Counted from the first letter of the stretch, positions 45,860 through 55,294 are shown. The stretch: DNA of 64,000 nt from Ignavibacterium sp037440165 (GCF_037440165.1 NZ_JBBIUQ010000004.1:62001-126000); one strand, 5' to 3'. Notes: a model not told the origin generated them from the sequence alone. Made by a program: numbers and translations.

Positions 45860-45885
45860 TCAAACCGTTTGGTCAAGCGGTTTGA
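45860..45885 (+). other. Hairpin TCAAACCG/CGGTTTGA
   Basis: Perfect 8-bp stem with a 10-nt loop between the orphan gene and its terminator. No T-tract; it may be an mRNA 3'-end structure or a protein site. Confidence 0.4.
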
Positions 45886-45901
45886 GAAAAGCCTCCACAA
45901 G

Positions 45902-45930
45902 CCCCTCCGGAAACGGAGGGGATTTTTTTT
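45902..45930 (+). terminator. Strong rho-independent terminator
   Basis: CCCCTCCG-GAAA-CGGAGGGG followed by A and eight T. A GNRA tetraloop on an 8-bp GC-rich stem, ending the orphan gene's transcript. Confidence 0.9.
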
Positions 45931-46660
45931 ATAGTCCGATCATCAATGCAACTTTAAACTGCAGGTTATTGATTGATCTTTTATCAGCAATGATGTATTT
46001 ATCATCATTTGGTTGATATAAAGGGTCTTTGTCATCGTTTAGAGATGTGTATGAATCAAGGCGCTCGTGACTTGTAGTTGATGCAGAAAATTCTTTACCG
46101 AATAAATTCATTAACTGGTAATGAATACTCAAATCAATCTTCATTGCTGGATTTAATTTGAACAAAACTCCAACTCCGCCGCCAGCGCCAATCCTTGTAG
46201 CAGATTTGATATCGTATGTGCCGCTTGGAACTTTAGATACACCCCTCAATGAAACCTCTCCGCTGAATTGATTGATTGCGAAATAAGGTGCAAGGTAAGG
46301 TGAAACAGGTGAGAGGGGGATATCAATGATAATTTCTGGTCCAAGCTTTATGGAGAAAATATTTTGTTTAACCTCAACAGAGCCTCTGTTTTCATCAGCA
46401 TTACCATCGCCACTTAATTTGGTATAATCAATTTCAGCGAAGAATGAAGTTCCGAGAATCCCGGCTCTTGCTTTCGCAAAGAAAGATATTCCGTTAGCCA
46501 AACCGTATTTTGTTCCCTTGTAAAATTCGCCAGTTGTTCCTCCGGCATCTCCCTGAGGAAGATTATATGAAATTCCACCGCCAACTTGCGCGGTAATTTG
46601 TGCATATGAAAATGAAAGAAATGAAACTGATAAGAGAAAAAACAGAAATAACTTTTTCAT
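45929..46660 (-). CDS. Outer-membrane beta-barrel protein (OmpW/OprF-like porin fold)
   Basis: 243 residues. Signal peptide (FLLSVSFLSFSYAQ), then eight or so beta strands of small-barrel type (ITAQVGGGISYNLP, FFAEIDYTKLSGDG, IDLSIHYQLMNLFG) and the end NNLQFKVALMIGL. This fits the outer-membrane beta-barrel (OMP_b-brl) group common in Bacteroidota. Ribosome site AAGGAG. Function unknown. Its stop lies against the terminator of the opposing gene. Confidence 0.68.
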   Translation of the reverse strand: MKKLFLFFLLSVSFLSFSYAQITAQVGGGISYNLPQGDAGGTTGEFYKGTKYGLANGISFFAKARAGILGTSFFAEIDYTKLSGDGNADENRGSVEVKQNIFSIKLGPEIIIDIPLSPVSPYLAPYFAINQFSGEVSLRGVSKVPSGTYDIKSATRIGAGGGVGVLFKLNPAMKIDLSIHYQLMNLFGKEFSASTTSHERLDSYTSLNDDKDPLYQPNDDKYIIADKRSINNLQFKVALMIGL

Positions 46661-46775
46661 TTTATTACTCCTTTATTTTGCTGCTGTTAACATAATGAAT
46701 TATGATTTTTAATTAAATAAGAATTTCACTTTTTTATAAATTGATAAGTAATTGTTGTGTAACTATTTTTCTAAT

Positions 46776-47912
46776 ATGAATTCGAAGAAGTACAATAATA
46801 TCAAGCTTGCAATAGGTATTTCAGAAACCTTTTTAATTTTCATCTTAATTTTTTTGTTTTTGTATTCCGGTTACAGCCGAAAACTCTCCGATTTTCTATA
46901 TTCTTACTCGGGATCAGATTATGTAGTATTAATTTTATTTATAATAATAATAAGTGCAGCTGCTTCAATAATTTTATTTCCTCTTAATTTTTATTCCTCA
47001 TACTTTCTTGAACATAAATATAATTTGTCGAATCAGACATTACTTAAATACTTCGCTGAGAGCATTAAATCTACCTTAGTCTCCGTATCAATCGGTGTTC
47101 CGATTCTTTTGCTCTTCTATTTTATTCTGAAAGAATTCGGAGACTACTGGTGGCTTGTATTTGCATCAGCAATGTTTTTCATTTCAGTGATTTTGTCCCA
47201 AATATTTCCTGTTCTAATTTTTCCCATTTTTTATAAAGTGAAGCCAATTGAAGATGAAGAGCTGAAAGAAAGAATTAAAAATCTTGCTAAAGATGCCGGT
47301 CTAAAAGTTCAGGATGTTTATTCATTTAATATGAGTAAGAATACCAAAAAAGCTAATGCTGCATTTACAGGTTTGGGAAAAACAAAACGAATCATTCTTG
47401 GTGATACATTATTATCTTCATATTCAAAAGACGAAATTGAAACTGTTATTGCACATGAACTTGGTCACTATAAGAAAAAGCATATTATAAAAAACATAAT
47501 TTTCGGAACAGTAAATAGTTTTGCGATGTTTTTTGTTATTTCTGTGTTATACAAAATATCTTTGAGTTGGTTTGGATTTACAGTAATCACAGAAATTGCC
47601 GCTTTCCCTTTGCTTACACTTTGGGCAATGTTAATTGGTTTAATTCAAACACCCATCAGCAATTTATTATCAAGAAAGTTTGAGTATGAAGCTGATCAAT
47701 ATGCAATAGAATATACAAGAAAACCATTAAGTTTTATACAAACGCTTAATAAGTTAACAGAACAAAACTTAGGTGATAAAGAGCCGCATCCCTTTGTTGA
47801 ATGGTTTTTTTACAGTCATCCTTCAATTAAGAAAAGAATATCAGCCATTGAAAATTATTCTAAAGAGAAAATGATTTTAGAAAACAAACAATTACAGGAG
47901 CAGATGAGTTGA
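46776..47912 (+). CDS. M48 metalloprotease, Ste24/CAAX-protease-like
   Basis: 378 residues from the ATG at 46776; a TTG eight codons upstream is possible but neither has a ribosome site. Several membrane helices surround the zinc motif VIAHELGHYKKKH (HExxH) and the downstream FEYEADQYA, whose Glu is the third ligand. The layout is that of Ste24-type CAAX prenyl protease 1 homologues, which in bacteria probably clear misfolded membrane proteins. It overlaps plsC by 4 bp. Confidence 0.88.
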   Translation: MNSKKYNNIKLAIGISETFLIFILIFLFLYSGYSRKLSDFLYSYSGSDYVVLILFIIIISAAASIILFPLNFYSSYFLEHKYNLSNQTLLKYFAESIKSTLVSVSIGVPILLLFYFILKEFGDYWWLVFASAMFFISVILSQIFPVLIFPIFYKVKPIEDEELKERIKNLAKDAGLKVQDVYSFNMSKNTKKANAAFTGLGKTKRIILGDTLLSSYSKDEIETVIAHELGHYKKKHIIKNIIFGTVNSFAMFFVISVLYKISLSWFGFTVITEIAAFPLLTLWAMLIGLIQTPISNLLSRKFEYEADQYAIEYTRKPLSFIQTLNKLTEQNLGDKEPHPFVEWFFYSHPSIKKRISAIENYSKEKMILENKQLQEQMS

Positions 47913-48616
47913 TTACTGCACTTAAATTATTTTTGATAATTATTCATACTGCAATTTGCTCAATATTTGCACTGATTTTTATTTTCATCGACAGAACTTT
48001 TACTCTTTATCATTGGCTGTCTAAAGTTTTTTCAGGAGGGATTCTATTAATCAGCGGAGTGAAAATAAAAATTGATGGATTAGATAATATTGATCCCAAA
48101 GCTATTTATGTTTTTACATCCAATCACTCAAGTCAACTTGATATTACTGCATTGCAATGGGGAATTCCAAACCGGCTTGCAATGATTTTCAAAAAAGAGT
48201 TAGCAAAAATTCCTTTATTCGGCTGGCAGTTGAGATTAGGTCCCTACATCATGGTTGATAGAAAAAGTTTAGAAAGCGCTGCAAAAAGTATTGAGGAAGC
48301 AAAAGAACTGATGAAAAAGAAAAAAATTTCAGTACTTGTTTTTCCTGAAGGCACCAGAAGTAAAACCGGCGAAATTCAGCAATTCAAAAGAGGAGCATTT
48401 CATTTGGCTGCAAAGGTTGGATATCCGATTGTTCCCGTTACAATAAATGGAACAGAAAAAATTCTTCCCAAAGGCACTTTCAAATTAAAAAGAGGAACAA
48501 TTTATTTGCACATTGACAAACCTATTCCAACTGAGAACATTGAATCAAAGCAGGATGAGTTGGAATTAATGGATAAAGTTCGTCAAACAATCATTTCGAA
48601 CAGGAAGGATTATTAA
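47909..48616 (+). CDS. plsC: 1-acyl-sn-glycerol-3-phosphate acyltransferase
   Basis: 235 residues, TTG start overlapping the M48 stop (TTGA). The acyltransferase motifs are in order: NHSSQLD (NHx4D), then FKKELAKIPLFGWQ, then VFPEGTRSKTG, then VPVTINGTEKILP. An N-terminal helix anchors it in the membrane. It makes phosphatidic acid from lysophosphatidic acid. It is followed directly by gatC. Confidence 0.9.
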   Translation: MITALKLFLIIIHTAICSIFALIFIFIDRTFTLYHWLSKVFSGGILLISGVKIKIDGLDNIDPKAIYVFTSNHSSQLDITALQWGIPNRLAMIFKKELAKIPLFGWQLRLGPYIMVDRKSLESAAKSIEEAKELMKKKKISVLVFPEGTRSKTGEIQQFKRGAFHLAAKVGYPIVPVTINGTEKILPKGTFKLKRGTIYLHIDKPIPTENIESKQDELELMDKVRQTIISNRKDY

Positions 48617-48916
48617 ATGTCCGTAACAAAAAAAGAAGTTGAAAAAATTGCAGAGCTTGCGAAACTGAAATTCACTGAAAAAGAACTTGAAAATTTCACT
48701 CATCAGATGAATGACATTTTGAAATACATGGAAAAATTAAATGAACTTAATACTGATGATGTTCAACCGCTTTCACATCCGAATGAAGCAATGAATGTAT
48801 TTAGAAATGATGAGCTGAAAAAATCTATAAGTACTGTGGAAGCCCTCAAAAATGCTGCTTTGGCGGATGAAAATTATTTTAAAGTTCCGAAAGTTATTCA
48901 GGACAAATCAAAGTAA
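48617..48916 (+). CDS. gatC: Asp/Glu-tRNA amidotransferase subunit C
   Basis: 99 residues, typical GatC length. VTKKEVEKIAELAKLKFTEKE, QMNDILKYMEKLNELNTDDV and the end ENYFKVPKVI are diagnostic. It stabilises GatA in the GatCAB complex that converts Glu-tRNA(Gln) to Gln-tRNA(Gln). gatA and gatB are elsewhere. ATG begins immediately after the plsC stop; GGAAGGA is the ribosome site. Confidence 0.95.
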   Translation: MSVTKKEVEKIAELAKLKFTEKELENFTHQMNDILKYMEKLNELNTDDVQPLSHPNEAMNVFRNDELKKSISTVEALKNAALADENYFKVPKVIQDKSK

Positions 48917-48922
48917 TTACAG

Positions 48923-49738
48923 ATGTCGAAAAAAGATGATAAGAGAATTCCATTTATCCTAGGAGTAATTCCTGCCAGATTTGCTTCAACAAGACTGATG
49001 GGAAAACCGCTTGCAAACATTGGCGGTAAACCAATGATCCAACATACTTTTGAAGGTGCATCAAAGTCCAAACTACTAAACAAAATTGTAATTGCAGTAG
49101 ATGATACAAAAGTTGCTGAAGTTGTAAAATCATTTGGTGCTTCTGTTATGATGACACCTAAAGAAGTGCCTACCGGATCAGATAGAATAGCAGTTGTTGC
49201 AAAAGAATTTCCGAGAGCAGATATTATAGTAAACATTCAGGGCGATGAACCATTCATTAAAGGAATGATGATTGATCAGGCAATTGAACCTTTATTATTT
49301 GATCCTGTTGTAAATGTATCAACACTTGCAAAAAAAATTAACTCGGCTGATGAATTGCTTTCACCTTCAATTCCCAAAGTAGTTTTTGATTATGAAAACT
49401 TTGCACTGTACTTCTCACGATCTCCAATTCCATTTGTCAGAGAAGCTGCAGATGCAAATGAAGCAATTCAATTAGCAGATATCTACAAGCACATTGGATT
49501 ATATGCTTTCAGGAGAGAGTCACTATTCAGATTCACTTCATTAGAACAAACTGATCTTGAGAGATGGGAAAAATTAGAACAGTTAAGAATGCTTGAGTAC
49601 GGTTTTAATATAAAAGTCGTGATAACAGAATATGAATCTTTTTCTGTTGATACACCTGATGATCTTAAATTGTCAAGAAGAATCTATGCTAAACTCAAAA
49701 AGAGAAAACTTAAAAATGAAAACTCCCAAAAAGGTTGA
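48923..49738 (+). CDS. kdsB: 3-deoxy-manno-octulosonate cytidylyltransferase
   Basis: 271 residues. IPARFASTRLMGKPLANIGG is the nucleotide-binding start, VNIQGDEPFI the metal site, and YKHIGLYAFRRESL and LEQLRMLEYGFNIKV the C-terminal conserved parts. It activates Kdo as CMP-Kdo for lipopolysaccharide inner core, so the organism has an LPS outer membrane. The 3' end overlaps the next gene by 23 bp. Confidence 0.95.
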   Translation: MSKKDDKRIPFILGVIPARFASTRLMGKPLANIGGKPMIQHTFEGASKSKLLNKIVIAVDDTKVAEVVKSFGASVMMTPKEVPTGSDRIAVVAKEFPRADIIVNIQGDEPFIKGMMIDQAIEPLLFDPVVNVSTLAKKINSADELLSPSIPKVVFDYENFALYFSRSPIPFVREAADANEAIQLADIYKHIGLYAFRRESLFRFTSLEQTDLERWEKLEQLRMLEYGFNIKVVITEYESFSVDTPDDLKLSRRIYAKLKKRKLKNENSQKG

Positions 49739-50672
49739 CCTTGCAAACATTCCAACTCCTCTGGAAGTTATTAAATATCAAAATAAAAAATTCCTCATTA
49801 AACGGGATGATCTTACCGGATGTGAACTTTCAGGAAACAAAGTCAGAAAACTTGAATACATAATTGCTGATGCAATTAAACATAAAGCAAATATGATTTT
49901 CACCTGCGGTGGTGAGCAATCAAACCATGCAAGATCAACGACAATTGCTGCAAAAAAATTTGGTTTGCCGGTAAAACTATTTCTGTGGGGTAGCGATAAG
50001 AGAATTTCTTCAGGCAATCACTTTCTGAATAAAATTTATGGTGCTGAAATAATGTATCTGAATAAAAGTGAGTATGAAAAAGTGAATGACATTATGCAAT
50101 ATCAAAGAGAGAAAATGCTCAGAAAAAATCTGAATGCTTATGTAATACCCGAAGGAGGTTCAACTTCTAATGGTGTTTTCGGATATTTTACATTCATTAC
50201 AGAATTGATGAAACAAGTTGATTTAAATAAGATAAAAGGAATAGTAACTGCTGCTGGTTCAGGTGGCACAAGTGCTGGGATGCTTGCTGCAATTTCATAT
50301 TTTAATCTGAAAGTTCAGGTTATTGCAGTGAATGTTCTTTACTCAAAGGAAATTATCACAAAAAAAATATTGATGCTTGCTGAGGCATTAAATCTCGAAT
50401 ATGATTTGAATACAAGGATTAAATCAGAAAATCTTGTTGTACTTGATGGTTATTCAGAAGAAGGATATAAAAGTATCACAAAGGATAAAATAAAAGTTAT
50501 CAGAAATTTTGCTGAAGAGACTGGAATACTATTCGACCCGGCATACACAGGAAAAGCATTTGTTGCGTATAATGAAAATTATCTTTCAAAAAATCTTGGT
50601 ATGAAATATATTTTTGTACATTCAGGTGGATTGTTTGGATTGTTTGGAAGAGAGAAAGAATATTTAGGTTAA
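49716..50672 (+). CDS. PLP-dependent D-cysteine desulfhydrase/ACC deaminase-like
   Basis: 318 residues from the ATG at 49716; an earlier in-frame ATG at 49632 would put 28 extra residues inside kdsB and lacks family similarity. LIKRDDLTGCELSGNKVRKLEY contains the PLP lysine (SGNKVRK), with TCGGEQSNHARSTTIAA and TAAGSGGTSAGMLA binding the phosphate. The family includes D-cysteine desulfhydrase and 1-aminocyclopropane-1-carboxylate deaminase; sequence alone favours the former only weakly. Confidence 0.85.
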   Translation: MKTPKKVDLANIPTPLEVIKYQNKKFLIKRDDLTGCELSGNKVRKLEYIIADAIKHKANMIFTCGGEQSNHARSTTIAAKKFGLPVKLFLWGSDKRISSGNHFLNKIYGAEIMYLNKSEYEKVNDIMQYQREKMLRKNLNAYVIPEGGSTSNGVFGYFTFITELMKQVDLNKIKGIVTAAGSGGTSAGMLAAISYFNLKVQVIAVNVLYSKEIITKKILMLAEALNLEYDLNTRIKSENLVVLDGYSEEGYKSITKDKIKVIRNFAEETGILFDPAYTGKAFVAYNENYLSKNLGMKYIFVHSGGLFGLFGREKEYLG

Positions 50673-50696
50673 CAGGAAAAAGTAAAAAAAATGTTT

Positions 50697-50704
50697 TAAG
50701 TTTG
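50697..50704 (+). promoter_or_regulatory. Possible -7 element for HIT gene
   Basis: TAAGTTTG (TAnnTTTG) 23 bp before the HIT ATG. No TTG at the expected upstream spacing, so only partial support. Confidence 0.3.
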
Positions 50705-50727
50705 TATTAAAAATTAAAGGTGATTTA

Positions 50728-51159
50728 ATGGATTGCATCTTCTGTGAAATTGCTCAAAAGAAATCCACCGCAGAAATTTTATTTGAGAATGAAAAATTTC
50801 TCGCCTTCCTTGATATAAATCCCATAAACTATGGTCACACTCTTGTAATAACAAAAGATCACTATGATAATTTTCTCACTGTGCCTGAAAAGGAGCTTTC
50901 TGAAATTACAAAACTCACTCAGTATCTTGCTGGAGCAGTAAAAAGAGCATTAAAGTCTGATGGCTTCAATATTATTTCTAATAATGGTGCTCCGGCAGGA
51001 CAAACAGTTTATCATTTTCATTATCATATAATTCCAAGATTTGAAAATGACTTTCATATGAAACCAAGAACCAAAGAATATGATGACGAAGAGATCAAAA
51101 AGTTTGCTGAACAAATTAAGTCGTTCATTTCAAAATATGAGGGCTTAATAAATGAATAG
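50728..51159 (+). CDS. HIT-family nucleotide hydrolase
   Basis: 143 residues. CIFCEIAQKKSTAEILFE at the start and the histidine triad HFHYHIIPR (H-x-H-x-H, about 89-97) with QTVYH before it. HIT proteins cleave AMP from adenosine 5'-phosphoramidate and related compounds. Cys3 and Cys6 form a possible zinc site, as in the HINT branch. The 3' end overlaps the B12-binding gene by 8 bp. Confidence 0.92.
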   Translation: MDCIFCEIAQKKSTAEILFENEKFLAFLDINPINYGHTLVITKDHYDNFLTVPEKELSEITKLTQYLAGAVKRALKSDGFNIISNNGAPAGQTVYHFHYHIIPRFENDFHMKPRTKEYDDEEIKKFAEQIKSFISKYEGLINE

Positions 51160-51559
51160 AAAAATCAGAGTACTTGTAGCTAAAGCGGGACTTGATGGGC
51201 ACGACAGGGGTGCAAAAGTTATTGCTGCTGCACTTCGTGATGCCGGAATGGAAGTGATTTATACTGGCTTGAGACAAACTCCGGAAATGATTGTTGAAGC
51301 TGCAATTCAGGAAGATGTTGATGTAATTGGAATCAGTATTCTCTCCGGTGCTCATATGACTATCTTTCCCAAAATTATCAATTTATTAAAAGATCGCGGT
51401 GTTACAGATATACTTGTTACCGGCGGAGGAATAATTCCGGAAGAAGATATGGAGAATCTTAAACAGATGGGTGTAGGTGAATTATTTACTCCCGGTTCTT
51501 CAACAACTGCTATTGCTGAATATATTCAAGAATGGGTTAAAGCTCATCCAAGAAATTAA
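51152..51559 (+). CDS. Methylmalonyl-CoA mutase C-terminal (B12-binding) subunit
   Basis: 135 residues, only the cobalamin domain. KAGLDGHDRGAKVIA holds the D-x-H-x-x-G motif whose His binds cobalt from below; GISILSGAHM and VTGGGIIPEEDME are the SxL and GG motifs. A catalytic TIM-barrel subunit must be encoded elsewhere. It links to propionate/succinate metabolism. It overlaps the HIT gene by 8 bp. Confidence 0.92.
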   Translation: MNRKIRVLVAKAGLDGHDRGAKVIAAALRDAGMEVIYTGLRQTPEMIVEAAIQEDVDVIGISILSGAHMTIFPKIINLLKDRGVTDILVTGGGIIPEEDMENLKQMGVGELFTPGSSTTAIAEYIQEWVKAHPRN

Positions 51560-51591
51560 ATTGATTAGAGTAAGTATAAAGGAGTTGAGAA

Positions 51592-54500
51592 ATGAACAAA
51601 ATAATTTTACTTCTTACTTTCATTTCAATTAATATTTTTCCACAAACTTTGATTCAGACAGTAAATCTTCCCTCAGGAACATTCTGGTCTTCAGGATATG
51701 GATTAGTATATGTAAATGGTAAATATTGGATTTCCTCTGAAAATTCGACTACTGGTGCCGGTGTTATTTCTGCTGTAAATGATCAGGGTGTTCAGGTTGA
51801 CAATTTGGTAATCCAATATCCCGGTTTACGAGCATCACAAGGATTAGCTTTTGATGGAACAGATTTCTGGTATGTTGAAAGAAAAACAGCACGATGCGAT
51901 TTATTCAAAGTCAGCACAACCGGAATTGTTCTTGATTCAATTCCAACTTCAGAATTGTTTGGTGGCAGTACATCAATGATTATTGGTGGAGCTGCGTGGG
52001 ATGGAAGCGGTCTTTGGATATCAATTTATTCACCTGATGCAAGAGTAGCATTGTATAAAATCAATGTTGCTGCAAGATCAATAGTTGATACAATTCAAAT
52101 TCAGCAGTTTGGTTTGCAGCCAACCGGTATTACTGTAAAAGGCGATACGCTTTTCTTTGTTATGGATGGATTCCAGAATAACGATGAAAGAATTTATGCT
52201 TTCAGTCTTGCAACAAAGGATACTCTGTTTTCTTTTCATGTTCCGGAACAGCCAGGTGTAAGACAAAATCCTCGCGGGCTTGCGTGGGATGGAAATTATT
52301 TTTGGCTTCTTGCAGAACCTGTTGGTGCTTCTTCAGGAAGACAATTATTTAAGTATGACTTATCTGGTTCCGGTACTCCTGCAATAAATTTAATTACTAC
52401 AAGTTTGAATTTTGGCAATGTTATTATTGATTCTACATTAACATTGAATGTTTTAATCAGAAACTATGGAACTGCTAATCTTATTATAGATTCAGTTAAA
52501 ATTAATAATTCAGTTTTTACAGCAGGAATATCTTTACCTTACATTATTCAGCCTGGAATTACAACATCAATTCCGGTTTCTTTCAGACCAACTTCGAATC
52601 AAACTTATAGTGATTCAATCATCTTCTTTCATAACGATCCTAATTTTGTTTATTCCAGAACTCTGCTCACTGGTACCGGAGTTTTTTCAGCTCCTTATAT
52701 TGTTTTTTCTCCACCTGCATTAGTATTTGGTAATAAAAGAGTTAATTCAACATCATATCTAACACTTACAATTGAGAACAGAGGATTAAGTACTCTGACT
52801 ATTGATTCAGTAAAATTAAAATCGACAAATTTCTATTTTGATAATTTATTTACTCCAATAAATATTCTACCTCTTTCTTCAGCAAGTTTTAATGTTTGGT
52901 TCAAACCAGGCTTATTGCAGTTATTTACTGATTCAGTGATTGTTTATTCGAATGCTTCTAACGGCGCTGTGCTTTTTGCTTCCTGTTCCGGAAATGGAGT
53001 TACATTAGATCCAACTTTGGGAAATATTTTCTGGCAGGGACAAATACCACCTAATCCCGGAACAAGCTATCAGGATTACACGCCTCGTTCCATAAAGAAA
53101 ATTCAGGATATAAACGGAGATGGAGTTAAAGATATTGTTGTTGCAACCGAAAACTATTGGACTATTGCTTTCAATGGAAACAGCAGCGGTAGTGGTGATA
53201 TTCTTTGGATGTATTCAACATATTTTGGAAGTATTAATACTGGGTCAGTTGATTATGAGCAATGCTTACAAATAATTTCTGACTTAAACAATGATGGTCA
53301 CGAAGATGTTGTGATTGGTACAGGTGGTGGTAATGAATTTGTTTATGCACTGAACGGATTAACTGGTGAAGTTCTTTGGGAATTTGGAAATTCATCAACT
53401 ACTGATGATGGTGATATTATGGGATTGGATGTTAAACGCGACTTCACTGGAGATGGAATTCCAGATGTTCTTTGCACTGCAAGTGGAAATGAATTTGTTG
53501 GTTCAGGAAGATTTTCAATTTACTTACTTAATGGCGCTAATGGTCAGGTGGTATGGAGAATAAATCAACAGCCTGAGCAAAAACTTAAATACATGGTTGC
53601 ATCAACAGATGCAGGTGGTGCTGCTGGTTCAAGAGTCGGAACATTAAATGAAGTAATCGGATTTAATCCAGCCGGCTCAATTCTTTGGGTTTTCCAAACT
53701 TCAGGAACACCTTGGACTGTAAAAGAAATTTCAGATATTGGGGGCATATCTGGCTCAGATGTCGTGGTTGGTACCACTACGGGAAGAATATATGTTCTTG
53801 ATGGTAATTCAGGTCAACAACTTTGGCAGACGAATATTGGTAATGTATTTATTGAAGACCTCAGAGTAACACCTGATATGAATAATTCAGGATTTCCTGA
53901 TATTCTTGTTAGTGGTATCAGTTCAAATATTTTCTTGCTCGAAGGTTCAATTGGAAATGTAATTTGGCAAAATTATACTGGTGGGAATATACTTGGAAAA
54001 GATATTTTGGGTGATTTAACCGCAGATGGCTATCCTGAATTTGGCTCTGCTTCACTTAATAATCTTGTACATATTTATGATGGAAGAGACGGACAAATAA
54101 AATTTCAGTATGCATTAGGCAGTGGAGGAACTTCAACCGCAGCTGAGCATGTTGTTGATCTTGATGACATAGATGGAAATCTCAGCAGTGAATTTGTTGC
54201 TTGCTCGAGAGATGGAAGAGTAATCTGTTTTTCTGGTGGAACGGATGTTATACCAGTCGAACTTGCTGCTTTCTCAGCTTCAGTTAATGGAAACGATGTG
54301 AATTTGTCCTGGACTACAGCAACGGAAATAAATAACCGTGGATTTGAGATTCAGCGTTCTGTCAAATCTGATGATATGAAAAATCTTAAATGGGAAACTG
54401 TTGGATTTGTAAAAGGGAATGGTACAACAACAGAACCTCATCAATATTCATTTGTGGATAAAAATCTGTCAGTCGGTTTTTATTCTTACAGATTAAAACA

Positions 54501-54852
54501 AGTCGATTTTGACGGTGCATCTGAATATTCAAATCAGATTGATATTGAGATTACAATACCTGAAAAATTTGCTCTTGAACAGAATTATCCGAATCCATTT
54601 AATCCAACAACTAAGATAAAATGGCAAGCTCCAGTTAGCGGTAAACAGACACTCATAGTTTATGATATTTTGGGTAATGAAGTAGCCACACTTTTGGATG
54701 AGTACCGTGAAGCAGGCAGATATGAAATTGTATTTGATGCAAGTAAGTTTCAACTTTCAAGTGGAGTTTATTTTTATAAATTAGTTATTTCTGCTTCAGG
54801 TAATTATTCGAGTGACCACAATGCAGTAAGGAAATTTATTTTGATGAAATAG
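51592..54852 (+). CDS. Large secreted protein with ASH domains, FG-GAP-like propeller and T9SS tail
   Basis: 1086 residues. Signal peptide (IILLLTFISINIFPQ). Residues about 20-260 form an unassigned beta-rich repeat region; two choice-of-anchor D/ASH-type domains follow (about 265-360 and 365-465: LNFGNVIIDSTLTLNVLI, LVFGNKRVNSTSYLTLTIEN). About 480-880 has calcium-like FG-GAP/PQQ repeats (DINGDGVKDIVVAT, DLNNDGHEDVVIG, DFTGDGIPDVLC). A fibronectin-like stretch leads to the sorting domain from NYPNPFNPTTKIKWQ to the end. Probably a surface adhesin or scaffold; no catalytic motif seen. Confidence 0.78.
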   Translation: MNKIILLLTFISINIFPQTLIQTVNLPSGTFWSSGYGLVYVNGKYWISSENSTTGAGVISAVNDQGVQVDNLVIQYPGLRASQGLAFDGTDFWYVERKTARCDLFKVSTTGIVLDSIPTSELFGGSTSMIIGGAAWDGSGLWISIYSPDARVALYKINVAARSIVDTIQIQQFGLQPTGITVKGDTLFFVMDGFQNNDERIYAFSLATKDTLFSFHVPEQPGVRQNPRGLAWDGNYFWLLAEPVGASSGRQLFKYDLSGSGTPAINLITTSLNFGNVIIDSTLTLNVLIRNYGTANLIIDSVKINNSVFTAGISLPYIIQPGITTSIPVSFRPTSNQTYSDSIIFFHNDPNFVYSRTLLTGTGVFSAPYIVFSPPALVFGNKRVNSTSYLTLTIENRGLSTLTIDSVKLKSTNFYFDNLFTPINILPLSSASFNVWFKPGLLQLFTDSVIVYSNASNGAVLFASCSGNGVTLDPTLGNIFWQGQIPPNPGTSYQDYTPRSIKKIQDINGDGVKDIVVATENYWTIAFNGNSSGSGDILWMYSTYFGSINTGSVDYEQCLQIISDLNNDGHEDVVIGTGGGNEFVYALNGLTGEVLWEFGNSSTTDDGDIMGLDVKRDFTGDGIPDVLCTASGNEFVGSGRFSIYLLNGANGQVVWRINQQPEQKLKYMVASTDAGGAAGSRVGTLNEVIGFNPAGSILWVFQTSGTPWTVKEISDIGGISGSDVVVGTTTGRIYVLDGNSGQQLWQTNIGNVFIEDLRVTPDMNNSGFPDILVSGISSNIFLLEGSIGNVIWQNYTGGNILGKDILGDLTADGYPEFGSASLNNLVHIYDGRDGQIKFQYALGSGGTSTAAEHVVDLDDIDGNLSSEFVACSRDGRVICFSGGTDVIPVELAAFSASVNGNDVNLSWTTATEINNRGFEIQRSVKSDDMKNLKWETVGFVKGNGTTTEPHQYSFVDKNLSVGFYSYRLKQVDFDGASEYSNQIDIEITIPEKFALEQNYPNPFNPTTKIKWQAPVSGKQTLIVYDILGNEVATLLDEYREAGRYEIVFDASKFQLSSGVYFYKLVISASGNYSSDHNAVRKFILMK

Positions 54853-55001
54853 TTAGTTTCACTGAGATTAGAATTCTGTTTGAAAAACTACTCGTTTGAG
54901 TATGATATACTGATTATTTTCTTCCCCCGACTATTGTATTCTTACTACTCTGTTCAAAATATTAATTAATTGTTTTTATTAAAAATTTTATTGGAGGCAG
55001 T

Positions 55002-55265
55002 ATGACTTTAAGAAAAAGAGCTTTTGGTCTTTCAATTGGGGTAGTAATGGGATTATCAGTTATGCTTTTAACATGGATTCTCTTGTTAAGAAATTCACCA
55101 GGTGAAATAATGTCAAAATTGAATTCGGTTTTTCTAGGTTATAGTTACAGTTGGGGAGGAGGAGTAATTGGATTTATCTGGGGATTAATCTTTGGATTTA
55201 TTCTGGGAGTATTAATCGCCTGGTTATATGACTTCTTCTGCAAAATGCTCTATAAAGAAAAGTAA
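55002..55265 (+). CDS. Small two-helix membrane protein (holin-like)
   Basis: 87 residues. Two membrane segments: FGLSIGVVMGLSVMLLTWIL (about 8-27) and GGVIGFIWGLIFGFILGVLI (about 53-72), joined by NSVFLGYSYSWGG, with a charged end. Similar small proteins in Bacteroidota are sometimes labelled bacteriophage holin, but no lysin or phage gene is near, so a phage role is not supported. Good ribosome site TTGGAGGCAG. Confidence 0.6.
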   Translation: MTLRKRAFGLSIGVVMGLSVMLLTWILLLRNSPGEIMSKLNSVFLGYSYSWGGGVIGFIWGLIFGFILGVLIAWLYDFFCKMLYKEK

Positions 55266-55294
55266 ATTTTCTTTTAGTTTTATTCTTTTTAATT

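Noticed and set aside
49632..49715. Earlier start for the PLP enzyme
   Set aside because: The extension is the out-of-frame reading of the kdsB end and has no family similarity.
55002..55265. Prophage remnant signalled by a holin-like gene
   Set aside because: No lysin, integrase, terminase or structural gene is found around it.
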